Assembly (NCBI GenBank): GCA_004802705.1
Contig: SGPL01000199.1
Span: forward strand, 1-54,198
Direction of reading: 5' to 3'
Length of the DNA: 54,198 nt
Origin: Bondarzewia mesenterica
Taxonomy: Eukaryota > Basidiomycota > Agaricomycetes > Russulales > Bondarzewiaceae
Position numbers and translations under genes: made by a program. Shown in pieces: positions 24,542 through 36,391 of this stretch (position 1 is its first letter; every line of letters starts with the position of its first letter). Under the pieces are notes generated by a model. The model was given only the letters and a program-made list of their open reading frames with translations. It had not been told where the DNA came from and made no database searches.

Positions 24542-25213
24542 TTATACTACAGACGTCCTTGATCCTGCAAGACGGTCGGCAAACTACTCATTATATGAAC
24601 GACGTCGTTTTTGAAAGTCATCGATGATATGGATGGAACTCACGTTCCGAACATAAGGCATGTTAAGCAGCTGTCCGATAAACGGCAATTGTCGTAGGAA
24701 TGTAAGGATGACGGGGAAGAAATCGCTGCACACAGTCAAAATTTGCGTCAACTCAGCATCCCTGTAAGAACATGGGCAAAGCAGGCTCACCCGAAAAGAT
24801 TCAGGAATCCGAACGTCTCGAGTATGACGCCAACAAATGGCCATTTGAAGAAGACCAGCAAAATACCACCGAAGAAACAGAGTGTCCCGCGCAGTTTGTT
24901 CTTGCGCGCAAAGAAGTAAAAGGTTTTCTGAGGCCCGATGATGAGGCAGAGACCGCAGAGGAAAAGGACCTAAGCGATCGGCGGCATAAATTCGATGAAA
25001 TGTGACTGAGGGTGGAAACACATACATTGCCAAGAGCTAAAAGTGCGCCGTCAAAGAGTAGTATAACTCCGAGAAGCATGAAAAGGACGCCAAACGAGGT
25101 CAACGCGACGCCGATTTCTGGTAGGAACAAGCATTGTTCGTAAGTATACGTATGGGGTTCTATTGCCAGTGCATCATGAAGTAAGCCTGACTTTGCATAT
25201 CCGTCAACCACAT
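24542..25213 (-). CDS. GOT1: GOT1-type Golgi/ER vesicle transport protein
   Basis: Small four-pass membrane protein of the Got1/Sft2 family that assists fusion of ER-derived vesicles with the Golgi. The start is a 22-nt first exon, 25213-25192, coding MWLTDMQK, the canonical family N-terminus, spliced to 25117 to continue IGVALTSFGVLFMLLGVILLFDGALLALGN. Later exons give VLFLCGLCLIIGPQKTFYFF, the ARKNKLRGTLCFFGG loop and a helix to KWPFVGVILETFGFLNLFG, then DFFPVILTFLRQLPFIGQLL, and a last exon FADRLAGSRTSVV with TAA at 24544-24542. About 138 residues, four hydrophobic segments, normal size. Four introns. The nearest genes are more than 2 kb away on one side. Identification is firm. Confidence 0.92.
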
Positions 25214-27819
25214 TTTGGAGAGTCAATTCTCAGATTAGAGGGTAGTTAGACAGATATCAGCAGCCCGAATTTCGTATTAATGGCGAGGATGGTGAGGAGA
25301 GCCGTAGCTGAATGTGCGTTGCGGATGTGGCAGTGGACACGTTTGCTCACGTCATGTATTTCTCGTCATCTAAGTATACCGACACCCTCCTGCCATAACG
25401 GGTGAGCTGTCTGTCACTGTTGTAATGACTCTCCTCGACTCCGAGTGCTTACTCTCAGTCTCGCACTTTAACCTGGCAACAACGATGTCCTCTCAGCATT
25501 ACCCCAGACAGTGATACTGTTCAATTCAATTCTCTCAAAGCGGCATGAGTGCAACCTCGTGCTTGGCCACGGCAGGATACAGTGCTACGGCAGGCTGTGG
25601 CCTGAGCTCGGCGAACCGTCTTCCCCAATCTTGACCTCCAGGCTTGTAAGATGATGCTGTTTTCTCCTAACATGTTACCATTATCTCATGCGTTGCTCGA
25701 CCATGCGTTGCTCAACGGCTTAGTCAACTTCCCAATGCTTATGGCAGGGGCTAGGCAACTGGTGAGAGGGTTTCTTCGGAACTTAGACGGCGAACATGAC
25801 CCTGTCGAACACACAGCGGCGCGTTGCCCCACTTCAATCCGTTCTTTCCGCTCGTGAGGCCTTCCCAGACAAATCTGACTGTCAGGCGACACATCTAGGG
25901 TGCAATATGCAATACGTGTAGCTAGATGAAGATCCTCGGCCCCGGAATACCCTCTAGCCAGATTATCTGAGGCACTGTAAGCCTGGGACTACAGGTAGAA
26001 GGTTGTGCACCCATCCGCTTTCCCAAGCCGATGTGGACGACCGCATGTCGTGGGCATTCTAACCCACTTCTCCGTGTTCTTCTTCTATTTCTGGCTTGTC
26101 GTATCCTCGTCTGCTGATATCCGAGCATCAAACTTACTGCCCGGGATCTAAAGTCGCGCCGTAACCAGCTGCCTCTGTCAGTCGCATAAAATTCTTAAGT
26201 TCAAGCTTCAGTCCGAATCACTGGAGCTTATCGACAAGGGTCCCCGAAGTCATCGAACGGCACACAATTCCGGTTGCATATGGTCGACTGAATGGGAATA
26301 GTTGTCCTGCGAAGTCCATACGAGGTGTGGCTGGCATGAATTCAGATTTGGATGCGAATGAAGTATTACTGTTCGGCAGGGTCGGCGTCCAGGTCTACAG
26401 ACGGTCCGTCGACAACCACATGCAGGTCATATATTTTTAGATCAATTAATGAAAGAATTATTCAAGAATAGTTTCAATTTTAGATGAGAAGCGGAAAGAA
26501 AGCATGGTGCGGCTTGAGATGAAGAAGAGTGGAAACCTCTTACAGCCGTCCTTGTGGCACTGACGGCGACCACAGTACTGCACCCATGTCATACATACTA
26601 CAGTGATGTCTCAGATAGCAGTTGGTTGACACTTCAACGTGGTTGATTCACAGTTTTAGGGGCCAAAGGCCCAAGAACGGGGTTGAAAGGGCTTGAGACC
26701 TGAGGCCTGATGCTTTGATACCTGGCACGACTCGCCTTTACTTATTTACAGTGCACGCAACCAATGATATTCACGCTCCCATCGAGCACCATATGCTTCC
26801 AGTTTGATCGAGCGCGCAGGGGTAGGCAGGGGTTCGAAAGAAAACAAGATCGATGTCGGCAGCATATCCACTTGAGCCACCGGGACCATCCTCCGGTGCC
26901 TCATGGGTGCTATGCACTTGCACGGGTGCGGGAAAGACTCGGAAAGAGTGAATTAGAGTGGCCGAAAGTGAAATCACTTCCACATGCACGGAGAAGGGCC
27001 TGCCAGCATCATCCAAGTATGACGAGGAAAAGGAAAGCGGCAGCGATTGTCAAGGAAGACATACGTGTATAGTCAGCGTGAAGGGAGGGCGCTTCTTGTT
27101 AAAGGAAGCTTGGATGCCCCGGACCTCCGAGCCTCGAGAATCGAGGTCATATGCAAAAGACCCTCGAAGAAGAGACGGAGAACTGACCGCAAGTGCAATT
27201 GAGTAAAAATTGTCACTGCCCGTTCTTCAATATAGATCCAAAAAAGTGAAAGAGGTCACATGGATCATGACGGTGGGCATAGTTGACAGCGTGCTGCTGT
27301 GCTGCGGATTCCTTTCGCTTAGGGGAAAATGTTGCTGTGGCATCATGGTGCATAGGGCTGGGCATTGAACGATGTTGACACGCGTGATGTGATGAAGGGG
27401 ATCAGCAAGAGGATCACAGCATGGAACAAAAAAAAACAGGATACAACAGGTGCGGCGTAAGCCTCCAACACATGCAATGCTTGTTGTTTGCATCCTTGTT
27501 CTTCGGCAGTCACATTGCATGTTTGACACCGCTTGCCTCTTGAAGTGACTTTGACCAACGATGAATGGAATTTAGAGACAAAAAAGTCCGATAAAGACGA
27601 CAATAAAAAAGGATTTGCAGTATACAAACAATTATGGACAATGCCGAAGATATGTAAGGAGCTGCCGTCCTTGTTTAATGATGCACGCGAGTGAATGAGA
27701 CTGTATCACATCAAGCAATGAATTAGCCTCTCACGGGGGAGACAGGGTGAAGGGGTCAAAAAAGGCAACGTCACTTACAATCAAGAACGTATGTATGCAT
27801 GTGAGAGAGACGGGCACTC
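25214..27819. other. 2.6-kb region without recognisable genes
   Basis: Both strands carry only short open frames with no family resemblance, no splice-linked conservation and no clear repeats. It holds the GOT1 promoter at its left end and the 3' flank of the disordered-protein gene at its right end. It may contain decayed transposon sequence or a non-coding transcript, but I see no direct sign. Confidence 0.5.
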
Positions 27820-29310
27820 TCAGCCGTCCCGCTTGCGGTGCTTGGCTCGCAGAACTTTATCGTAAGACTCCCGGATGGGGTTGCGATACGTGAGAAGGGT
27901 GAGGTGCGTAGGAACGTATGGCGAGGGAAGAAGTGGGTGAAAGCTCTCTAGGGTGGAACTCGGTTTGGCGGGAGGGAAATGGGTGGTCAGATGGGGGTGC
28001 GTGGACCGCGTGCCTGTGGGGAGCTGTGCGAGGGACGACAAGGCCGCTGACGACGAGGACGATGATATCGTGGAGAGCGTGCGATTGCGATCGTGGTTGG
28101 ACCGGGTCGCAGGCGTGATCTGGCTCAACGGCTGGACGGGCAGCGTCGCGACGGAGCGTGAGGAAGACATCGACGGGCGGCGATATGTGTCACGAGATGA
28201 CCCGCCTCTAGTTGGCGATGGCTGATGGGGGGAGGCACGGGATGCGGATGCGGTCTTGATGCTNGTGGGTGAAGAAGAGANGCGACCACTCCGGTCGCGA
28301 GGAGGTGACGGCGACGATGAGAGCTGGGCCTGGACTGCATCNTCGGTAATAGTGAGGGGCGCGAGATGGCCACGGGTAAAAGACTGTCCTCGGATGAGNG
28401 GNTGCGGGCGTAAGGGATGTGAATGGTCAAATTTGGTAGCTGTTGAGTGGGCTGAAGGCGGGCGGGGGAACTGTAGACGTTTTGGCGCTTGAGCCCTTAG
28501 GGGAGAGCGTAGTATCTGAGTCGGCTGCGGCGGTGGCCACGGCAGGCATCGACTCCGTCGCNTGCAATGGCTTCGGTTTGTTGGTAGGAGTGCGNNGCGG
28601 CTCGGCAGGTGGCGTAGGAGACCGTTCATTAACTGGAGGCGGGGGCGCACGCGACGCCGATACCGTTCGGTCCTGTTGGACACCGTTCTCGTTGGAGTGC
28701 GGTGGAGCAGGTAATGCGACTTCGGCAGCGCGTGGTGTGCTGGATCCTTTATCAGCGTTGCCCGCAAGAGCAGCAGCCTGCTGCTTCGGCACCGCCACGG
28801 ACTCCTCTTCGTCATCCGAGTCTGTCTGGTGATTAGGCGTCACAGCGCCGCTCTCGCTTGACACCCACTCTTCTTCATCATCGCTACCCGCAACCGTGCT
28901 GGCTATCGTGAAACCAGCCTTGTGCTTGTTGTTCTGAGCTTTGCTGGCATGCGAAAGAGGCGCGCGCCCGAAGAGCGCGTTCGAAGCGTGCTCTCTCGAT
29001 TGGACACGCAGCGCGCTATTGGATCTCGGGAAAGCGGATGTCGTCCGTGCGTTGGGCTGTTCAATTTCGAATTGTGATTGGGAACGAGAGCCATTTGCAG
29101 AAATAAACCTTTCGTCAGCAGGAGGATTTGGGGTGTTGATATGATATTGATTACCTCGTGAACATGTCCGTTGCGCTTCGCCTTGTCGTTTTTGGGCTGA
29201 ATGGGGTCCTTCTGCGTAAACTGGAGATTCGCAGCAAGTTTCGAGGCATTCCCCGAAGATGAGCGCGAGTGTGTGCGAGCGAGACCGGGACGATGGGGTT
29301 TGGATGGCAT
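27820..29310 (-). CDS. intrinsically disordered Ser/Pro-rich protein, fungal-type, with a frame break
   Basis: Reads from ATG 29310-29308 (MPSKPHRPGLARTHSRSSSG) through KLAANLQFTQKDPIQP and an intron near 29110-29155. Next are SALRVQSREHASNALFGRAP and acidic blocks GSDDEEEWVSSESGAVTP and TDSDDEEESVAVPK, then a long Pro/Ser/Thr region. The C-terminal part is in another frame from about 28430 on: LIRGQSFTRGHLAPLTIT, many Ser/Arg repeats, and a more ordered tail FHPLLPSPYVPTHLTLLTYRNPIRESYDKVLRAK (read in two parts), stop 27822-27820. The shift lies where several N calls occur, so a base-calling error or an unrecognised intron are both possible. Some features (basic RTHSRSSS start, acidic middle, conserved tail) recall fungal regulatory subunits, but I do not assign one. 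Divergent from UTP6 across 180 bp. Confidence 0.6.
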
Positions 29311-29491
29311 GGCAGAGGGTGATCAAGTTGGGCCGTACCAAAATTGGCACTCCGCTCTTCTGCTCCTGCGCTCGACGTCGCGGACGACCGCGGAGTCCCC
29401 CGCAGCCACAATTTTCCTTTGACCTCCCCGCACGAAAAAAATTGGACTTGCAGAACATCTCCTGGCGCGTTTCGATAGTATATAAATCACC
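29311..29491. promoter_or_regulatory. short divergent promoter between disordered-protein gene and UTP6
   Basis: Only 181 bp separate the two ATGs, so both promoters must overlap. No specific site is recognised. The AT-rich TATATAAAT beside the UTP6 ATG is too close to the start codon to be its TATA box. Confidence 0.45.
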
Positions 29492-31890
29492 ATGGAGAAA
29501 GTCCAGTTCCAGCAGGAGCAGGTGCGCGCGTTCGCCGTCTTCGTTTTCGGCGACGACTTTAATAAATGGGCTTTGTAGATGCTCTCAGAGCTCAAAGACC
29601 TAGTCCAGAAGGGTCTCTTCACACAAGTGCGTATGCGCCCGAACTGACGCTTGACGCCGCATTGATGAATCGCGCGTTGTCGTTGTTCTTCCGCCAGAAA
29701 GAAATTAAGCAGATCATGAAGAAGCGCACCGCTTTTCGAAACGGCTCTCGTTCGAAAGGTCGCAAAAAAGGGAGACTTCCTACGCTACGCGGCGTATGAG
29801 ATGGGTCTAGAGTCACTCAGAAAGAAGCGGGTAGAGAGACTGAGTGAGTGTCCATTCTTTCGGACCGGTCTCTGCTGAATGTCGCTCAGCGTGATTGACC
29901 ATCACAGATCTACCACCGTCTCCGCCGTCGATATCCGACTATGCGCTCGTCCGGAGACAGTTTCACATCTTTGAGAGGGCGCTCAAAAAGTTCAAATCCG
30001 ACGTCGGGCTTTGGGTACAGTACATACAGGTCGCGAGGCGCGAGGGTGCTCGTGCGCTGGTCGGACGAATCACGGCCAGGTACGCCTCGATTTATGTTTC
30101 TCATGGCAATGCGGACACCGCGCCGTTTGTCGCGAAATGTGCGATCTGACGCGTAATTCCGGATGCAGGGCCCTTCAGCTTCACCCAAAGACGCCTGCCC
30201 TGTACATTCTGGCCGCTTCACATGAATTGGAACACCTGTCGCCATCAGCCGCGCGCACGCTCCTTCAGCGCGGCATCCGCCTCAATCCCGATAGCGTGGA
30301 GATGTGGCGGGAGTACGTCAAAATGGAGCTAGGATTCGTGGAGGGGATGCGAAGGCGGTGGGATTTGTTGGGCATCAAATTAGACGCAAAGGGGAAGGGG
30401 AAGGAGAGAGATGCGGATATTGATCGGGGCGATGATGGGGAGCAGGAACACGCAGAAGCGATGGACGTTGATGATGAGGTGGATGGAGATGCGGCAAGGC
30501 AGGAGATCATGAACGGCGTGATCGTCAAATCTGTCATCTCGAGTGCTGCGAAAGGTACTGTGATCGTTCTCATGCACGCTTTTCAGATGAGGCTCGCTTG
30601 ATTGCTGAATTTTTTTTTTCCGTGTCTCCAGCGTTGCCCAAAATCGAATTGTTCAAGTCGCTGCAGAATCTGATAGCGACATACCCGTCTCGCCGCACCG
30701 NTGCGGGACGCTCTATTAGATCATCTCCACTCATTGTTGAGATCAAGACTACCTACAGATCCCGAGGCTGTGAAGCTGCACGCGACGCGATCACTTGCGC
30801 CCAATTTAGCGGGTGAAACATTAATCGAAGCCTTGAAGAAGGCGAACGAGGAATTGCTGCATGCGGTTAAGGACGGCGGCAGTAACAGCCAAGGGCTTTG
30901 CGAAGCATATGCCGACTTCGTGAAGGAATGGTGTCAGAAGACCATGGATGATCACTTGGTGAGTATTTTGCAATAGTAATATCAAACGCTGAGCAGTCTC
31001 CTTTCCTATCTAGAAAGTCTACCTTATCACCAGCCTACAGTCGCTCGCCAGCAAGGTCAACGAGCCATCCTTATTTGCCGCGCATCTTGAGCTTCTGATA
31101 GCGGTATCGCATCCGTCGTTGCCTGCTCCGGAGAAACTCGTTCGCAATGCTCGAAAATATACGACGAAGCAGAGCGCATCGGGGGCCGTGTGGCTTGCTC
31201 GATTGAGGGTAGAGCTGGAGCACGTGGGGGTCGACGATGCGCGCAAAGCTTGGGCGGAAGCTAGGAGTAAAGTGAAGGGTGAGCGGCTAGAAGACGTCTG
31301 GAGGTGGGGCCTCGAACAGAGTTTTGGCGAATCTGCGGAAGCGGGGAAGCGAATCTTAGAGGTGAGGCTCGGTTCCGAGCGGTCATTGTCTTGACGGTTG
31401 AGTTTTGGACGCTGACGTGGAATTCATTGATCAGGAATTGTTGAAGGAGAGCATGAGGGATTCATGTCTGCAGCCGGTGCATGAAATGTTACTTGTGCGG
31501 TACGCGGAGGGTATGGGTCGAGGGCATGCGGGGATCGAGTCAGAGGGCAGCGGATCAGATACCGATCGGGAAAAAGTCAGGATGCGGGTGGCGGAGGTGC
31601 GGCGGATTGCACAGTTGTTCTTGCCGACGGGCAGAGTGTGGGCAGGTGTGTTCAGATCGATGAACACGGGCGGTAGGTCGGACGAGGAGGTGCTGCGGGT
31701 GGTGTACGACATGTGGATGGATACGGACGGGCTGTCGGCGACACTCGCGTGGGGGGAGTGGTTGTTGGAGAAGGGGAAGGGCAACGAAGCGAAGTCGGTG
31801 GTGGTCAGGGCAGGAAGAGTGCTTGGGAGGGAGGACGAATTGCTGCTGGAGAAGCGGTGGATGGAGGTCATGGCTGGACGGGGTCTGTAG
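29492..31890 (+). CDS. UTP6: U3 snoRNA-associated protein UTP6 (HAT-repeat), small-subunit processome
   Basis: Component of the UTP-B subcomplex of the 90S pre-ribosome, needed for 18S rRNA processing in the nucleolus. Starts MEKVQFQQEQ, then MLSELKDLVQKGLF and the family signature KEIKQIMKKRT. HAT/TPR-like helical repeats follow: ALVRRQFHIFERALKKFKSD, LGLWVQYIQVARREGA (written with the preceding exon), LHPKTPALYILAASHELEHL, and RTLLQRGIRLNPDSVEMWRE. An acidic linker (30395-30500) precedes further repeats: VWLARLRVELEHVGVDDARK, and at the end LSATLAWGEWLLEKGKGNEA and LEKRWMEVMAGRGL, TAG 31888-31890. About 640 residues, normal length. Two single-base problems break the frame: an extra T near 29733 and an N at 30702. 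Both look like sequence errors because conserved protein resumes immediately. About seven introns. Confidence 0.9.
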
Positions 31891-32549
31891 GGGAAATTGA
31901 GTTTTTGCGTACAAGAATAAAACCACGGCGGATGTGCCTTGCATGGGCCGCGCCTTGAAAAAGATGATGGCCGAGAGACGAACGTTGTGTGTGCGAGTGA
32001 CTGGGGCGTTGGCGGGTGGATTTGTGAGATAAGTGGGGGCCTGTTTTGGTCGACACGCATGGCGGCGCAGGTCCCCAGAAGCGCGCGTCCACATGGTGCA
32101 GACCGGTCCATACCACTCCTTGTGTCTTATACAGCCCCCTTTTTCGCCTGCTCCTCCTCGTCTCTTCGTCCCAGCCCTCGTCCGTGCTTTCTGTGTCCCC
32201 CTCTCCTCTGCGCGTTCTGGTGAGTCAGTGGGATCGCCCGTACAGCCACACTCTGAACCCTTACAATCGCCCTTCCAATTTAAAGCCCCGCCCAAGTAGC
32301 TTCCCTCCCACCACCGGCAACCGCAGGCTCTCGGTCCTCTCAAACGCAAGCTCGGAGTCGTCTTCGACGGGGCCCACGTTCCTCTCGTCCTCGGAGAGCA
32401 ACATTCCTTTCTGCTGCATGCCATCCCCCCAAATCAGACTTTCAGCCGGTCTCGTCTGAGCGGATACGTCGCTGTCTCTTCACTGAGAACAGACCGCTAT
32501 CAAGTCCTCCTCCCTATCCCCCTCCCCAGGACCCCCTCCCCTCTGGCTC
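31891..32549. promoter_or_regulatory. pyrimidine-rich upstream region of the Ran1-like kinase
   Basis: Between UTP6 and the kinase ATG. From about 32120 onward the plus strand is strongly C/T-rich, as in promoters and 5' leaders of highly used fungal genes. A plus-strand open frame (32046-32459) contains Ser-rich codons and may be an upstream open frame in a long leader; I do not call it a gene. Confidence 0.4.
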
Positions 32550-35500
32550 ATGTTGCAGTATTCCGTACACCCCCCTCCCCTCTCCTTCTCGAACGCCCCC
32601 AAGAAACTACAGCTCAAGTCCGGTTCACTCAATGCCACGTTTGCTCATAATGACCCATCATCCCCTGCCCCCGCCCGCCGGCCTTTGACATCGCCCTCTG
32701 CTTTGTCCCAGCAACGTCCTCCAGACGATGTTCCTTCAAACCGCCTGCCCGGTGCCCTGTCGTCCCCCCTTTCAATCTCTACTTCTATTTCTTCTTCTTC
32801 AAGTCTTCCTTCCCCCTCCTTCCCGCCCGCTTCTTTCGCCAAGCAAGTTCCCCGTCCGCCGTTCATGCCCTCCTCGCGCCAGCAATCCATGGCCATTCCT
32901 ACTTCAAGACTCAACAACGCGCACTCCAGGAAGGACTCCGGTTCTTCCTCTGTCATAGCGGACGTACTCGCCCAAGGCGATATCGTCGGTGGAGGCATCC
33001 CGCTGCAAGGGGAGCCCATCCGACTCGTCTCTATTCAAGCTCGGTCATCTGTTGCGGTTCACGAGCAGCCAGCCCAGGAGTTTGAAGTCATCAGGAAGCT
33101 CGGCACGGGCAGTTATGCCGTCGTCTATCTCGTGCGCGAAGTCCTTTCTCGCTTTGCCCCCTCGGACGACGACCATATCTACCCCGGCGGACGTCTTGAA
33201 CTGGACGAGGTGACCGTCGGCCGTCCCTCTATCGAGTACGGACGTGATTTTGCCATCAAGCTGCTGTCAAAAGCGAACCTTGATGAGGAAGCTTTGGCTG
33301 CACAAATGTTCGAGGTGACTATATGCGCCTTTCTTGTTCGGTCTCGTCTCGTTCTGAATATATCTTATATCAGGCCACTATCCACCAGACGCTCCCTACC
33401 CACTCGAACATCGTCACCCTCCATCAGACGCTTGAAACCTCTTCTTATTTACTTCTCTTGCTCGAGTTTGTTCCCGGCGAGGACCTGTTTTATTTCTTGG
33501 AACAGGCTCGCGATCACTTCGATGTGGACCCTTCTGATGACTCTGTCTTATCTTCTTCTCGCACCCCACCGACCCCGAGCATCTTGTCGTCGTTGCATCC
33601 AGCTCAGTTGCTTTCGTACACTCGCCTTCGCCTCATCGCGTCTATGTTCTCGCAGATGTGCGAAGCCGTCGCAGTGTGCCACGACACCTCCGTTTTTCAT
33701 CGTGACATCAAGCCCGAGAACTTCATCGTCACTGATGGCTGGCAGACAAATGGCGATGGCAAGAGGGAGCGCAAGGTCATCGTCAAGCTCTCCGACTTTG
33801 GGCTTTCCACGACGGACGTCGATTCTTCAGACATGGATTGCGGCAGTGCCCCGTACATGAGCTATGGTGCGCCTCGTTTTTTTTTTTTAGTTCTATGCTT
33901 ATCTTGACGCTGAAGTTTCTTCCATATGCAGAATGCAGAAACAACGTGGCTCCCACCTACAAACCCCGAGCCGCTGATGTTTGGTCCTTGGGTATCGTAT
34001 TGATCAACATGTGCGTTTCTTCTTGACAATCGTGCTCGTTTCTGTACTCACACATGCGTTCCATAGGCTGTATCATTACAATCCGTGGACGGATACGGTG
34101 CACGGCGGCTGCATGTCATTCGACCTATACCGCCAGCAGCCCGTCAACTTTTTCACGTCGCGTTTTGCGGGAATGACACTTCCCGTGGCGCACTTTCTCG
34201 CCGACAGAGTTTTCTGTATCCTTGGCGACTCTGTGGACGACTCTCAGCGTATCAGTGCTCGGGAGTTGGGGGCCTGGGCAAGGGAATTGCCCTCCCTTCT
34301 TGGTCAGCGCCCTTCCCACAATCGTGTTCCTTCAGCTGCATCCATTACTGGACATGCCTTGTCCTCGGTACCGCCGTCCCGTCGTCCGTCTTCAAGGCAG
34401 GCTTCCGTCGCCGGCTCTCCTTTCCGCACCTCTATCGCCCTCTCACGCGCAATGTCCCGTGCGCCTTCGCTCGGTCCCGCCTACGAGGACGAGGGCACCG
34501 AATTGCCACCTGTTCTCAACGAAGAGGTCGAAGAGGGAGACGAGAACGACGGCGAAGTGGATGAGCCTTCTGCGTCCCGGTCCACTTCTACCACGAAGCG
34601 GCGTAAGCGAGGTGCCAGAAAGGGCAAGAGTGTGCTGCAGACGGCGGCTTCTAACCACGATCTCACGTCCGATATGCTCGCTACGGCGTCGCAGACCCTT
34701 GCGAGGGAACTCAGCCGCGCGTCCAAGGCCAATAGCATCAACCCCTCCACTCCGTCATCCCCACTGCCCCCTCCTTCTATTTTATCTCCATCCGTGGTTC
34801 CGCCGCCCGTCCAGCCTGTCGTTGTCAAAAAGGCGTCGAAGTGGAGGCTGGGTTTTGGGAAGGGCAGTTCGGATCGTTCAGCCAGTGGTCGTGCTTCGCC
34901 TGGTGTTGCGGTCGCAGAGTTGACATCCTCCAGATCTGAGGTCAGTGCGAAGCCTATATCTACGACTGCGACGAATGTAACCAGCATCCTCATGGGCCTC
35001 AACGCGCCGGCAACACAGACTGCCGCCGACGATGCCGCATCGACTTGGAGTCGTGGACGGCAACCGAAGCAGTCTGCGTCGCTTGCACCCAGCTCGAACG
35101 CGAGTGGAACGTGGAGTCGCTCCGGCCACTCGCCCTTGCCCCATGGCCAAGGTCACGTTGCTGGCATTGAGCAGTGGGCCAATGGCGTCGATCGTCGTGG
35201 AACGTCGCCCACCAGCACGCGGAGCGGTCGCCCCCTCGCGTCGAGTGCGAGCTCGATGGCTTCGAGCAATTGGCGGAGCTCAATGTCGAGCACCAACACG
35301 TCGACGTCTGCGTTCACGCGGTACAGCAACCCGAGCACCCGCAGCGTGTCGACGTTTGCCACGAGCGTATCGTCTACGTCCAGCAACTGGCGAAACGGAC
35401 AGGGCAAGCAGCCCGGACGGGGCAAATCTCCATTCAACGCGGCTCAACACCCGCCTCCCAACGTCAAGAGTGAGTCATTTCTCCTTTGTTCTGCTCACGG

Positions 35501-35857
35501 TCTGTGGACTGACGTGTCGCTCCGCCAGTCATGACCGGCGTGCCGTGGGAGCTGGCTGAACTCCCGCGCCAACTGCATCCCAACCCCGTCGGGGACATCT
35601 TTGGCGAGCCACCGGTGCGCAAGCAGCGCATGCGCAAGCCAAAGAGCCAGAAGCTCGACACGATCAACGAGCGGCCGGGCATGTCGCCGCAGAAGCAGCG
35701 AGTCGAGTACAGGCAAGACGCGGCGACGAGCACGACGGACCTGGGCGGTTTGGCGCACGACGGTGGCAGGGACGACGGCGCGGATGCCTCGCCCAAGAAG
35801 GTCCAGAAGGGGCAGATCAACGCCCTGGCGAAGATGCTCTCCGCCCTCCGTCGCTGA
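32550..35857 (+). CDS. Ser/Thr protein kinase of the Ran1/Ksp1 type with long disordered tail
   Basis: About 1020 residues in five exons; introns at about 33315-33374, 33868-33931, 34011-34066 and 35471-35528. Residues 1-170 are disordered, Ser/Pro-rich. The kinase domain starts at FEVIRKLGTGSYAVVYLVRE (glycine-rich loop), then FAIKLLSK (ATP-binding Lys), an insertion-bearing C-helix region, LLLLEFVPGEDLFYFLEQA, VFHRDIKPENFIV (catalytic loop Asp), LSDFGLST (Mg-binding DFG), CGSAPYMSYECRN, and AADVWSLGIVLINM/LYHYNPW. The MSxEC form of the activation segment and the NPW block are typical of fission-yeast Ran1/Pat1 and budding-yeast Ksp1 relatives, which act in nutrient and meiosis control. The usual Pro of the APE/SPE motif is Tyr here. 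The C-terminal 450 residues are Ser/Thr-rich with a conserved basic end (EPPVRKQRMRKPKSQKL, GQINALAKMLSALRR). Kinase assignment is firm, subfamily probable. Confidence 0.88.
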
Positions 35858-36391
35858 AGTTTTCACGTTGCACTGCAGTTCTTCTTTCCCTCGTTCAGGC
35901 GGTCCGACAATGTGATGCGTTGGTAGTCCATTCGCGCGGTACGGGTCTGGCATTCTGGTGTCGCGTTGTACTGTTAAAAACATTACGATATCGAAGTCAA
36001 ACTTGTCGAGCTCTCCCATCGGCGCAAGTCTCTTAATTCATAGCCAAATTTTCTCTAGACGTTCCTTGCCCTCCCCTTACCCCATCCGCTGGGGTTGTTT
36101 CTCCCTATGGACTATTTAATCACATTCATCGATTTTTTATCGTAGCGCGTGCCGGTTGTCGACGTCTGTCCGTGTTTCCCACTCACTGTCAATGTGCAAC
36201 TTGTTGCTTTAGTTATGAATACAATTAGTGTGTTTTTAACGACAAGTCCAAGTGAATGTCAATGGCAGCAATAAGTTAACAAGCGTTCCTATCCTCCCAC
36301 AGGCGGAACGGAGAGACAACACTCCTTGTAAGTACCTGTGATTCAACAGGATCGATGGCGCACATGCGACGCTCGATTCCGCCTTTCTTCT
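35858..36391. other. 3' flanks of convergent kinase and cyclin genes
   Basis: About 530 bp between two convergent stops, AT-rich around 36100-36250 as expected for polyadenylation regions. No gene seen. Confidence 0.45.

Noticed and set aside
28427..29458. Start of the disordered-protein gene at 29458
   Set aside because: That frame begins with Arg/Gly-rich sequence overlapping the UTP6 promoter side; the ATG at 29310 gives the basic RTHSRSSS start and leaves room for both promoters.
29479..29487. TATATAAAT as the UTP6 TATA box
   Set aside because: It ends about 5 bases before the start codon, too close to direct a transcript that includes the ATG.
31431..32424. Minus-strand frames of 226 and 289 codons near the UTP6 3' end
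   Set aside because: They overlap the conserved UTP6 C-terminus and contain only low-complexity sequence produced by the opposite strand.
34125..35437. Long antisense open frames opposite the kinase tail
   Set aside because: They mirror the Ser/Thr-rich GC-rich coding strand, lack recognisable content, and are shadows.
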